Assembly: GCA_033439295.1 (NCBI GenBank)
Contig: JAVTLE010000011.1
Coordinates: 1,240,082-1,304,081, forward strand
Reading direction: 5' to 3'
DNA length: 64,000 nucleotides
DNA from: Deuterostichococcus epilithicus
Lineage: Eukaryota > Chlorophyta > Trebouxiophyceae > Prasiolales > Stichococcaceae
Shown one piece after another: positions 51,543 to 62,501 of this stretch (position 1 is the first letter of the stretch; every line of letters starts with the position of its first letter). The notes beneath the pieces are model-generated. The model made no database searches. It had not been told where the DNA came from and saw only the letters and a list, made by a program, of their open reading frames with translations. The translations under genes and the position numbers were made by a program.

Positions 51543-54500
51543 ATGCCTCGCTGCTACTACGAAGTGCTGGGCATAGCTCAAAATGCAGATGATGCAGGCA
51601 TTAAGAAGGCCTACCGCTTGCAGGCGCTGCAGTGGCATCCAGGTGGTTCTTGAACTTGAAGTGATACTGCATGCTGCATGCATGACGCAGTAGGCCGCGC
51701 TCGCTAAGGGGCTGGGTCAGTGGCAGCTCTGCCCAGCCGCTGCGGCACGCTGTGGCAAGAACGAGGCTCTGACATCGGCCTTGCCTGCCCGCGCTGGCTG
51801 CAGACAAGAACCAGCATCGCCTGGAGGAGTCAGACGAGCGCTTTAAGGAGATATGCAATGCTTACGAAGTCCTCTCGGACCAGCATGAGCGCGCTTGGTG
51901 CGAACCACTGCCGCTGCTCAGAATGGGATGTTCCCCGTCTTGCCGTAACAGGCAGCTCAGCCGTGAAGGATACTCAAGCACAGACTTATGGCGATTGGTC
52001 GTCTCGATGGGGCGCGACGGCATGGCGGACGCGCCAGCGTAACTGGCGGTGACTTTGGAGACTACGGCAAGCATTCACCTCTTCACAGCCAAACACACGA
52101 TGCATCAACTTCAACCGGCGCGCTGGCCTCCGCATGCAGGTACGACAGCCACCGGGACGCCATCCTGCGGGCGGACACCCACCAGGCGGGCTCCTGGGGC
52201 TTTTCGGGCGGCTCCGCACGGCCGACGGACGAGGAGGACCTGTTCTCTTACTTCTCCACGCGCTGCTTCTCGGGCTACGGCGACGACCCTAAGGTGTGCT
52301 GGACGTCTGCTGATCTGAGCCTTGGCGCAAACTGTCAGCTGCACTGCGCGCGTCTCGAGGCATCGTTCGGCATGCGACCATAATATGTGGAAGGCCGCCG
52401 CCACGGGGTGGTGCGCCGGCGGCGTGTGCGCCGCTCGAGGCGCCACCGGCGTGTGCGTCTCTGACGCGAGTTGGCCCTTGGCCGCGCTGCAGGGCTTCTA
52501 CGCGGTGTACGACACGCTGTTCGAGAAGCTGGTGCAGCAGGAGGTGCGGGCGGCGGAGCGGCGGGGCGACGCCGACGCTCGCGAAGCCGCCGGCGCCGCG
52601 CCCCGCTTCGGTGCGTGCTCCCAGCCGAGCGCCCGCCTGCGGAGTTGTAGCAATGGCTCTGCAGGCGGGGAAAGTTCAGCGGCGCTGACCAGCCTGCGCT
52701 AGAAGAGATGTCACCTGCTGTACTAAGGGAACTGGAGGCTGCACAATTGTCCTTGGCTCCCTGCGGGCCGTCCCGCAGTGCACAGTGAGGCGAGGCTGGA
52801 CTGTGGTTGCGCATTTGCAGGACAATTGGCGGCAGCGTGGGCGCAGGTGGCGGCCTTCTACGACCACTTTCTCAGCTTCGCCACACTGAAGGATTTTGGG
52901 TGGTCGGATGAGCACAACCCCGCAGCCGCGCCCAACCGCAAGGTGCGCCTGCCGCCGTCCGCTTGCTGGTGGGATGCGCAGCACAGCGTGCGGCGACAAG
53001 CGCTTGCCTCCATAGCAGCAGGGTCCGACCGCTCCGGAGACTGACAGCTCGGCTTGCGGCATCTGTGCTCCATTGCGCATGCTGCAAGGCACGAACGTTC
53101 GACTTGCGCAGGTGCGTCGGCTGATCGAGGAGGAGAACCAGAAGCGGCGCAAGGCGCTGCGGCGGCACTACAACGAGACAGTGCGCGAGCTGGCCGCTTT
53201 CGTGCGCAAGCGTGACAAGCGCGTCCTTGCTCACAACGTGAGAGACGAAGCCGTGTGATGCCCTGTCATGCATGCTGTTCATGTTGGGTGTGTCCGCCAG
53301 CTGGGGCCATATGTCCGCATGTCCTGCAAGTCATCAGCCTACAATCTCCTGTTATGCGAGCACCATCTGTGCAGCACTGGGCAGCTTGCCTTGGCCTGGG
53401 TCCTGCTCTCCGCAAGTCATCCGTTCACGCTGCGCGAGCACACCGCTGGCGGTCCGCGGCAGCATGTAGAGCCGCATGGTTGGCAGCAGCTCAGAGCCAG
53501 CAAGGCGGCCAGTCATTCACCTCCATTCCGTGAGTAGGAACGCTTCAGCGACAAGCTGTGCATGCGGTGACAGGCGGAGGAGGCGGCCAAGCGCACAGCG
53601 CGGGAGGCGGAGGTGGAGAGGCAGCGGGCTGCGGACAAGGCGGAGCGCGCGGCGGCGGCGGCGCAGTACCGGGAGGCCGACTGGATCACCGCCTCCGAGC
53701 GGCCCGCCAGCAGCGACGAGGAGTCGGAGGAGGAGGAGCTGGTGCGCGCTGACCGGCTTCAAGGGTTCACGTTCCACCCAGTTTGCGGTGGCCGCACCTC
53801 ATGTTCCAGTAGTGATGCGGAGTCGGAGGAGCTGGTGTAGGTCATAGGGGTGACAGTGTGAGGGTTGACAGTGTTCGATCGACTCGTGTATTCTCACATA
53901 GCATGTCGACACAGGAAGCCATCGTGCTAAACACTCTCGGTCCCGAACACACTGGACAGGCTGATCAGGTCTGGCAAGGTCGAGGCGTTTGCAGGCAGCA
54001 CTGACAACACGGATTGAGGCGCGCGCGGCGGGCCGCCTGTGTGATGATCTTTGAAGCCCGCGTTCGTCCTTTGCAGGTGCACTGGCAATGCGTAATCTGC
54101 GAGAAAACCTTCCGCAGTGAGAAGGCGCTCGTCAATCACGAAAGGTATGCCACGCACAGTTACGGCCGCAGTCGATGCCCTACACTGACAATTGGCGCTC
54201 CGCTGGGCATGCTGTATGCCATATCCGCTGGAGCGTGCGAGGTGTCGTCACCCTGGTCCCTCGCTGGTCCCTTGCTGGCCTCCCACTGCACAGCCTATGC
54301 TTGGATAACAGTAGATGCATGGCAGACCCTGTCGAAACACCACACGCCTGTTTGTAGGTCCAAGAAGCACTTCGAGCAGCTGGTGGAGGTGCGGGAGATG
54401 TTGGAAGCAGAAGAGGCGCACCTCGGCAGCGACGCCACGGCCGGGGCCGCCGCACAGCCACTGCCTCAGCCGGCCGAGTCGGTCGGGCCGCAGGTCAGCC

Positions 54501-55231
54501 CCAGCGGCGCCGCGGCTGCAGGCCTGGATGTGGATGTGGATGCGGATGCGGCGCTGTTGGCTGGCGCCAATTCGGAAGAGGAGGACATTCCCGCCGCCCG
54601 CCTGTCGAAGAAGCAGCAGAAGAAGAAGCAGAAGAAGCGGGATCGACAGCGGGCGGCGATGTTCAGCGGCACTGCTCCTGCAGACTCGGATGATGAGGCG
54701 TTCGGCAGCGGCGAGAGTGACCAGCGGCAGGCAGCGCAGCAATCAGCAGAGGCGACGCCAGTGTCAGCACCTGCCGACGGCACAGGCAGCGCCGCCAGCG
54801 TGGGCAGCAGCGACGCCGGCGGAGACGTGGGCGAGGAAGAGATGCTGTCCTCGATGCTGCGCTCGGTGCATGTGCAGCAGCGTCGGCCGGCAGCCGCAGA
54901 GGCATCGCCAGACGATGACGGCTCGGCGTCCGATGGCGGCGGCGGCGCAGCAGCCCCAGCCGCAAACAGTGGCCCAGGGGCAGCAGCTGCAGCGCACGAC
55001 GGCGATGAAGACCTGCAGAACGGCGCCGCGACGGCCGAGCCGGAGGCGGAGGCGCCCGCCGGGAAGCAGGCAAAGGGCAAGCGGCGGCGGGCAAAGGGCG
55101 GCAAAAAGGCCGTTGCTGCCCCGCCCGACCTACAGGGGAATGTCTGCTCTGTGTGCAGCCAGGAGTTCGCCAGCAGGACAAAGCTGTTTGCACACATCGC
55201 GTTGTCAGGCCATGCTCGCCTCAAAGCCTGA
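51543..55231 (+). CDS. DnaJ protein DNAJC21 / JJJ1 (60S biogenesis co-chaperone)
   Basis: J-domain protein that, with Hsp70, recycles factors from late cytosolic pre-60S ribosomes. ATG 51543: [20 protein letters not shown] then [11 protein letters not shown]; an intron splits the HPD motif, completed by [20 protein letters not shown] and YEVLSD. Then [84 protein letters not shown] with [19 protein letters not shown] first C2H2 finger [19 protein letters not shown] is joined to [18 protein letters not shown], an acidic/basic linker follows ([20 protein letters not shown]), then Ala/Gly-rich sequence and a second finger [28 protein letters not shown] and TGA 55229-55231. Domain order equals DNAJC21/JJJ1. 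Confidence 0.93.
54527..54556 (+). repeat. GGATGT/GGATGC hexamer run in DNAJC21 coding sequence
   Basis: A short hexanucleotide repeat encodes alternating acidic residues (LDVDVDADA) in the linker of DNAJC21. It is translated, unlike the other microsatellites in the window. Confidence 0.75.
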
Positions 55232-55525
55232 GAGTCTGGTCGGCAGTACTGCTTGAGTCTGGGCTGCACCTCATGACATCATGCAGATGGCCTGGCTTAT
55301 GATATCGCTGGGGCCGGCGCTTTGGCAATGCTCTCCATCGTTGCTGGGAACGTATCTGATATCGCTGGGGCCGTCAATTTTTGGTAGGACTGTCCGATTA
55401 TAGGGCCGTCCACGCCACATGTTGCAAGGCTGTTGCAGCAGAGTCGACAGCCACGATCGAACTGGGTATCAACAATCGGTGACGCACAGCCTGGTGCTCG
55501 GTTTGCTCAACAGAACCAATCAGCA
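55232..55525. other. Convergent intergenic region with short direct repeat
   Basis: TGATATCGCTGGGGCCG occurs at about 55299 and again at about 55357. Otherwise there is nothing recognisable between the DNAJC21 and HAD 3' ends. Confidence 0.6.
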
Positions 55526-56963
55526 TTACGCGGTGCCCACTTCCAGCACGACATCATCCGCCCGCGGCGGCGGCTGCAGATCAAACTCCCGATGCAGCAG
55601 GCTCACGAGCTCGCTCATGCGACGGATCACGAACGTGGGCTTCGTTTCACCCTGCAGCTCCGCCTCTGTATAGCGACCGTCCTCGTCCAGGAGCACCGTC
55701 CATGTGCCCGCCCGGTTACCGCACACAACCTGGTGTTAAACAACGGTAACGATGAGCCTCTTGTTCATCGCGCCTTTGTCCTTCTCGTGCAGCGACGCAG
55801 CAATGCGCAATGCGACAAGCATGCCCAGACAGCAAACAAGGCGCTGACTGCCATAGAATGCTTTGCTTGGAAGCGTGAGAACAGTGGGCAGGTGCAAACG
55901 CAGGGTTGTAGTGAGGATATTCACGTCATCCTTTGCGGAGTCGCCCACGAACAGTGCCTCACTGGGCGGGATGCCCCACTGTGAGCACACGTGCAGCAGG
56001 CTGTCTGGGTGCGGCTTGAATCGCAGCTTCGGCTCAAAGGCCAAGCCGCACTCGCGCCCGAGCGCCGGGCTGAACTCTGCAGAGCAGGGCGGGAAGATAA
56101 GTTGCCGATGCCGCAAGTGCACCACAAGACAAGACAACATGGCGGCAGGGCTGGCAACAGGACAGGGGTCGGAATTCTGCACATGCGCAGACGATCTCAG
56201 TAGGCCTGCCACTTGCATGGATGCGGGTACAGATGCAGCAGTGGCGGGGTGATGACGGAGCGCACCTGGCAGGCTGTGGGTTGGCAACAGGTGCTGCTGG
56301 TGGAGGAAATCCACCGACGTCTTCACGTTGCGGGTGATCAGGCCACGCGGTATGCGCTGCCTGTCCAGAAAGTCGCACAGCTCCACCACCCCAGGCATCA
56401 GCTTCATGTCCTTCAAAGCCTGCCGGTTGACCAGGAGCAGCCGTCACGAATTCCGTTCCCGCATGCCGGCAATCATGAGGTTTGCATTTTGTGGCACAGC
56501 AATGCCGTGCAGCAGCCATCCCAGAATTGGTGGACCAGCGGCAGGCCGGCTGGCGCACCTGCTGCTCGACGTCCCAGATTGCGGCGTTTGCCTTTGCTTG
56601 CGCCTCAGGCTCCATCTTTGCGATCTCCTCCAAAATGTCGCCCGTCAGCACGCCAGCGCGGCGGCGCATCAGCGCAAAGTCGATGCACGGCACCGTCAAG
56701 GTGCCGTCCTGCAGGCACACGGTCCCCTTCCAGTTCCTCTCTCTTCCTGGTTCAGAAGACGCTGATGGTGTTGAAAAGCTGCATGCTCCCAGTGCGGGCG
56801 GACCCACCATGTCGAACGCAACACCGCGGAGGATTCGCCTTGTCGCGGCCATCATAACCGGCGATGCGCGAGGCTGACGCTGTCGCCCGGGGTCGCAGAC
56901 AGATCTCGCAGGGCCTGACGAATCAGCGGGACGGTGGCTCAGCAGAGATGGCAGCTTGAGCAT
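55526..56963 (-). CDS. HAD-superfamily phosphatase (plant At2g33255-like)
   Basis: Haloacid-dehalogenase-like hydrolase. The first exon ends RRILRGVAFDM and the next, after CTGCAG, begins DGTLTVPCIDFALMRRRAGV, restoring the catalytic FDMDGTLT. Then DILEEIAKMEPEAQAKANAA with IWDVEQQ, LKDMKLMPGVVELCDFLDRQ with RGLITRNVKTSVDFLHQ, EFSPALGRECG, FKPHPDSLLHVCSQWGIPPS with EALFVGDSAKDD (motif IV), CGNRAGTWTVLLDEDGRYTE and a C-terminal MSELVSLLHREFDLQPPPRA; TAA at 55526-55528. All four HAD motifs (DxDGT, T-RN, K-HPD, GDSxKDD) are present. The substrate is unknown. Start at 56963 (MLKLPSLLSHRPADSS) gives an organelle-type leader; ATG ATG at 56855 is the alternative. Confidence 0.88.
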
Positions 56964-57553
56964 CCGCAGTTGGCGTGCCAGCGACAACTGACGCTGTCAA
57001 ATTCAGTGTGTCCAGCGCTGCCGAGTCAGTACAACGAGGTTTGAAAGCGCTAACATTCGTAGACGGAAGCCGGACCGCCCGCTGGCAAACAAGAGTTGAG
57101 TTCCGAAATGGCGATGCCGTTTGGGAGTTTGGATTGGTTGCGAGAACTTGCTCAATTGTTTCCAGTGTATGCTTGCGCAATTGTGCGGAAGATATGTGGA
57201 TCCGCAGATTATCGATTGCGACGCCAGTGTTGCAATGCATCGAGTGTGGGCCACCTCCATGCATGCAAATTTGCCACGACATGGCAAAACATTCCAGTGG
57301 CACGTCTGATACGACAACACGTATGCCGTTGCTTCACTGAGCACATGACCGCACAATGATAATCGAACCAAACATGCGTCTTCCCATTGGATGCAGCCAC
57401 AGCGGTCCGAAAGCTGTGCACAGCTCCGCTTCTGTGGCACTCCTCCGCGGCGACCCCGGCCGCGTGTGCATGCCGCAAACAGGTGTGATGCCCCCAGGCT
57501 TGGGCGCGGCACACCCAATATCGAGAGACCAGCCGTGCTTCACGCCAGCCGCA
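56964..57553. promoter_or_regulatory. Intergenic: HAD promoter side / SLU7 3' flank
   Basis: About 590 bases, both flanking genes on the reverse strand. Open frames here show no conserved motif and I call nothing in it. Confidence 0.4.
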
Positions 57554-60500
57554 TCACACCAGGTCGTAGCCGGTGGAGCCGGAGCCCTTGATGCCCGCCA
57601 GGGGGTCGTCAGCGCGTGCCCGCTTGAGGCGGTAGGCCTCCATCTCCTCCGGGGTGGGCTCCGCGTCGCCAGCCGGCTCCGCCGCGTTGTAACGCCGCTT
57701 GCGCTCATCCACCTCCGCGGCGCTGGCGTTGAAGGCCTCGGCCGCCTTGACCGCCGCCGCCAGTTTGTCCTGTTTGTGGCCATGGGCAGCAGACGTCGGA
57801 AGGCAGCATCTCGCAGGGTCATGCAGGTGGGGCGGGTCACAGGCAGGAGGTGCACAGGGGGCGGCCCTTCGCGTGGTTGGGCACTTCACTCGAGCTGACG
57901 AAGGTGCCTGCAGTGCGACAACAGTGCGGCAGGCGTGCCATGGCCGGGGTCAGGGTCCACGCTGCCGCCTCAGGAGGCGTGCCTCCGACGGGGATCAGCC
58001 AGGGGCGACGGTGAGCCGGGCACGTGTGTGCTGCAGGGGTGCGTGACGACTCGGGCGCATCGCAATAGAGACTCCACCACTGTCCGCTTTCCCACCGCAC
58101 CTTGTCGAGCTGGATGTCCTCGGACACCTCAGAGCCCCACACGTCCTTGGAGGGCGCCACCTTGTCCAGCAGCCTGGAGCCCTCCGCCGCCTTGGCACGC
58201 GCCTCCCGCGCCGACGCCTCCATGTTCGCCACCAGCTGCACGCAGACGGGGCAGGCAGCCTTGATGCCGGGTCCGAGGCATGCAGGTCGCAGCGGAGGAG
58301 CTCTGGGGCGGGATAATCTGCGTGCTCGCTGCGCCAATTGGGAGTGCTGCCTCGTTTGCGGTCACGGGCGGGCAGAGGCGGACAGCTCGAGCATGGCAGT
58401 CTGTGTGGAGAGATCGAATCTGCGTTTGGAGAGAACACCTGCTACGACAAGATTTGCTTCTCTTCTTGAAGCGGTAATGACTCGCAGAAGTAAATGGCAA
58501 CCCCCTCGAGTCTGCCCCCTTGCAACCAGGAGCAAGACGCCGCCAAGCCGGGTGTGCCACGGCTGGCAGCGCACCGCACTGCAGCCTCAGCAGCCCAGCA
58601 GGCGCTTGCCGCCGAAAGCCTGCTCGCTACTCTGCCAGCTGCCTGACGATGCGCGCCAACACGAAAACGAGGCAGGTGCCGCGCGCCCACCTGCGCGGTC
58701 TGCTCGTCGGCGGCGGCGGCGCCCGCGTCACCGATGCAGTAGCTGTTCTTCACGAACTGGCGGCAGCACGCATAGCCCCAGGCGCCGTCGCGCCAGAAGC
58801 TGCCCCACACCGCCGTGTGGTTGCCCACCAGCACGTCCTCCTCGTAGCGCGAGCGCGCCGACTTCTCCTCGCCCCGCAGCAGCCGCCCTGGGGTGGAAAA
58901 ACCGCATGTAAATCAGGCGGCAATACTCGGGTTCAACGAACCGTCGTAGCACGCCCGCGCCGCCTTCTCCTCGCCCCGCAGCCGCCGCCCTGGGGTGAAA
59001 AGACCGCATGCAGTCAGCAGGATGCATGCTGCTGTGTCAGGCGGCAACTGTCGAATTGAACAAATCCTTGTAGCACGACGGCGCCGCCTTCTCCTTGCCC
59101 CGCAACAGCCGCGCTGCACGCCAGAATGCACGCTTGCAATTGTCAGACGGCATCAGGCAGCATTGCAACTGCTCTTCCTCTCAGCCAGGCCCTTGCGCCT
59201 CAGCACTCAAGAGGCAGTGTGCACCGCGAGGGAGTGTGCATTGTGAGTGTCATTCGCGAAAAGCGGTGTTTGCTTCTGCGCAGGACCCGATCCTGCCCAG
59301 AATCTGCTGGTCACAATGCTCGATGCCTCCGAGTCGGCACCCAAGGATATCAAGCCCGGACTCCAGGGTGCGCAGCACTATGGCAACTGCACCCGACGCG
59401 GGGTCTGCAGCTGAGGCATCACACGTCACACGCACGCGGTTATGCGTGCTTCCGGCACCTGAGGCGTCATACTCGACATAGGCCTCCGTCTGGCCCAGCA
59501 ACAGCGCCTCGTCGGGCGCGTCAGCCGCCGCGGCATTGCCGTAGCGCTCCACCACGGACGTCTTGTTGCTCTTTGTCAGCTTCTCCTTCTTGGTCTTGAA
59601 GTTCTTGTACAGCGCCTCCGCCTGCGACGGCGCCGCCTACGTACCGAAGACAGCCAGGGTGAAGCTCCGGGCGCCTGATCGTCCGGGCGCCTGATCCATC
59701 CCATCTTTGTATATCTTTTCACTGCCGAGCAGTGCATTTAACCATGCGCAGCAGGCAGCAGGCAGCAGGCAGCCCTGGCACCGCAGCTGTCCGACCGTTG
59801 GACCAGAATCCAGTGGGCGGGGAGGCACGGCAAGTAGAAGCAGCAGATGCAGCACAACGTCGGTCTGCATTTCGGAAGCCACATTGCCGGCCGGGCAACC
59901 CCCGCACCATCATGGCGATGTCCTGGCCGCGGTTGTGCGCCGCTACGGCGTGCAGGTTCAGCGCCTGCCAGGCGTCGAAATCGCCGGCGCGCCGCACGAA
60001 GTTGTCGCCCTGGAACGTCTTCTGCGCGGCGTCCTTGTGCGGGTTCGGGTCCTCGCGCATGGAGCGTGACTTGGGGTCGTAGTACGCCGAGTTGGGGTCC
60101 AGGTTGAGCAGGTACTTTGCAGTGTCCTCCCGGATGCGCAGGTTGCGGACAGAGCCGGAGGCGCCTCCGCCCGTGGTGCGCACCCGCTTCTCCACCTCGC
60201 CAAAGCCTGCGGGAGCAGGAGCACGCAGGCGGCTGAGCATTCCGGAGTGTCCTGCAGGACTCGAAACAGCTGGCCGCAGGGGCTCCACCTCCCTCCCGGC
60301 CGCTGGTGGGCACCGCTCCTCTTCCCCGCCAAAGCCTGGGCACAAGCGGGGGCCTGGCAAACAGTCTCGGCCGCAAGCCAGAGCAATGACACCGGACGCA
60401 ATGCCTGCCGAGACAGCAGATGCCTGCCGTCCTGCCCTGCCGACTTGCCCAGCACTTCCCTGTCGTGCACAGCCGGCGCGGCCGGGCCGCCGCATCGCGT

Positions 60501-62001
60501 GGGCGCAGACAGGTGAGCCAGCAGGCAGCAAGCACGCTGCCGGCCGCAGATGCTCCCACGGCACGCGACAACCTCACAAACCACACTGTGAAACAATGAT
60601 TCCGAACAAGACCCCCACCCGCCGCCTCCTCCTCGCGGATGCGGTCCTCATCGTCCACGTCGCTGCCGCTGTCCGAGTGCTGTGCCTCGTCCCGCTCTTT
60701 CCTCTCCGGGACCGCCGCCGCGTCCAGCTCCGCAGCCTCAGCGTCAGCGCCGCCGTCAGTCAGCCGCAGCCGCCGCTCCAGCTCCTTCTTGCGCCGCATC
60801 TCCTGCTTCAGCTCGTCCACCTTCTCAAACCTGGGGGGCGAGGTAGGGGCCATATGTTGGCAGGGAGAGAGGGTGTCAGGCGCTGGCAGAGTGTCTTCCG
60901 GTTGCCGCGTGGCCCCAATGCCTGCCGCCACTGCTGCCCAGCCAGCTGCAGCCGCTGACCCTGCAGGCCGCTGCTGCGCGCCCCCTGCCCCGGTCCGCAC
61001 CCATCCGCAAGGCTGAGCTGCCGTTGAAACCAGCCCAAAGAAGTATGCGGCTCCTTGGGAGGCAGCAAACAGGGCGACAAGGATCTCGATGTCGTCTGCA
61101 GCACTCGGCCTGTGTAAGCGCCAGGTGGACTCACGTGTCGATGACCTTGGAGTACTCTTTCGCATCGTAGCCGTTCCAGCGGTCCCGCTTGGCCTCGAAG
61201 CCCTTCATGCGGATGTCCTCCACCTGCAAAGAAGCAGCTGCAGCGCTGAGGACCCAAAGTGACGGCTGAAGAATCGGAAGGGCAGCTGCTGAGTGGCAGC
61301 AAGGCACTGGCAGAGCCCTGCGGCGGCAGCACCGACAGAAGGAGACAGTCCCGCAAGTCACAGCAAGTCACAGCAATGAGAGCCATGTGTGGCAAGAAGG
61401 AGTTGTGGCAAGGCTGGGAACACCTTCTCGTCCGCCGCGATGTGCTTGTTGCTCCAGCGGGCGCCGACCTTGCGCGGCCGGTCCACACAGTCCTTCGTCT
61501 TGTGTGTCATGGCGCCGCAGCTGCAGTGCAGTGCGAACGTGTCGCATACTCACGCAGCCGTCACGCATTGCCAGGGGCGCGCCGCAGCTTGTGCGTCAGT
61601 CTGGTGCTGCATGCCGCTGTACGGCGCCTGCTTGTCAGCGCACCAACAAGTGCACGCATAGTATGCTTGTGCTCGTGCTTGCGGACGCTCATAGACAGGT
61701 TTTGAGCACCAAGGGGCAGCGCGCACTTTTCGCAAGCGCCCTTGCGGAACTTGGTGGCCTGGAACACCTTCACTCCGCGGTCGTACTTTTTGTTGAGTTC
61801 GTCCTGCTCCTGCTGCCGCCAATCCTTCTGATGCTTCAGACTGGGGTGCTGGCTGTTGAGGTACCAGGGCGCACTGGACATGTACTGCGGGATGTGGGGG
61901 TTGATGGCCTTGCCATCCTCGTCCAGCGCCGCCGGCGCGAGGCCCGCCTTCCGCGCCTCCTCCAGCTCCTTGTTCCGCCGGAACTCCTCATGCGAGCTCA
62001 T
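57554..62001 (-). CDS. SLU7: Pre-mRNA splicing factor SLU7
   Basis: Second-step splicing factor that helps choose the 3' splice site. ATG 62001: [56 protein letters not shown], then a CCHC zinc knuckle [20 protein letters not shown] with [34 protein letters not shown] with [27 protein letters not shown], an acidic stretch [38 protein letters not shown] with [80 protein letters not shown] with [20 protein letters not shown], and a tail ending [13 protein letters not shown] 57554-57556. Complete. One intron carries two decayed copies of the [10 protein letters not shown] exon border, and another a GCAGCAG run at about 59752-59775. Confidence 0.95.
58913..59131 (-). repeat. SLU7: Two decayed exon-border copies in a SLU7 intron
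   Basis: The parent border is at about 58841-58906 ([17 protein letters not shown]). Copy 1 (58942-59010) reads [15 protein letters not shown]. Copy 2 (59066-59131) reads [16 protein letters not shown]. Each copy is followed by a shared intronic stretch beginning TCAGGCGGCAA, so the duplicated unit includes both exon and intron sequence. Confidence 0.82.
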
Positions 62002-62501
62002 GGCTGCGAGCTGGCTGCTGCCCGCGACGTCAGCTGTCTTCGGCTACGGCGTCTTGCTGCAGGCTGCTGCAGCAGCGAGCCCCAGAAGGGCCGCTGTATT
62101 GTGGTCCCGCCCAGCGCCTGACGCCGCAGGCGCAGCTGCTGCAACGCTGCGCCCCCTGCTGTGAGGAGCTCCTGCTGCTTATATAGTGCTGCCCCTGTGC
62201 GCCGGCTGCAGCCAGCAAGCGAACCTCCCTTGACAGATTCAGGTGCTCGAGGTGGCAGTCTCTGTGAACCTACTACGGATGTGCAAAACTGGCGTGGCAA
62301 CCTGCCCACTTGACTGCACTAGCTCGCGCTGATGGTATGCTGAACAACAACTGCTAAAGGCGCTTGTTCTGCACGCGCAAATGGGCAAGAGGGAAACTCA
62401 GACATGAACGCTGGGAAGACATGAAGCCCCGGAACCAGAGCTGCGGGCTTAATGTGGAGTTTGCGCCCGGGCCGGCACCGGCAGCAGCAACTAACGCAGT
62501 C
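62002..62501. promoter_or_regulatory. Divergent region, SLU7 / PPOX-like gene
   Basis: 500 bases between the two proposed start codons. An in-frame extension of the PPOX-like gene back to about 62421 (MKPRNQSCGLNVEF) is possible. Nothing else recognised. Confidence 0.35.

Noticed and set aside
54315-55269. Two long open frames overlapping the DNAJC21 linker on both strands
   Set aside because: Shadows of the Ala/Glu/Lys-rich coding sequence. The frame with the C2H2 finger is the real one.
56690-56855. HAD phosphatase apparently lacking its second catalytic aspartate (FDMVG)
   Set aside because: That reading runs into the intron. Splicing at GTGGGT to the CTGCAG acceptor gives FDMDGTLT, so the active site is intact.
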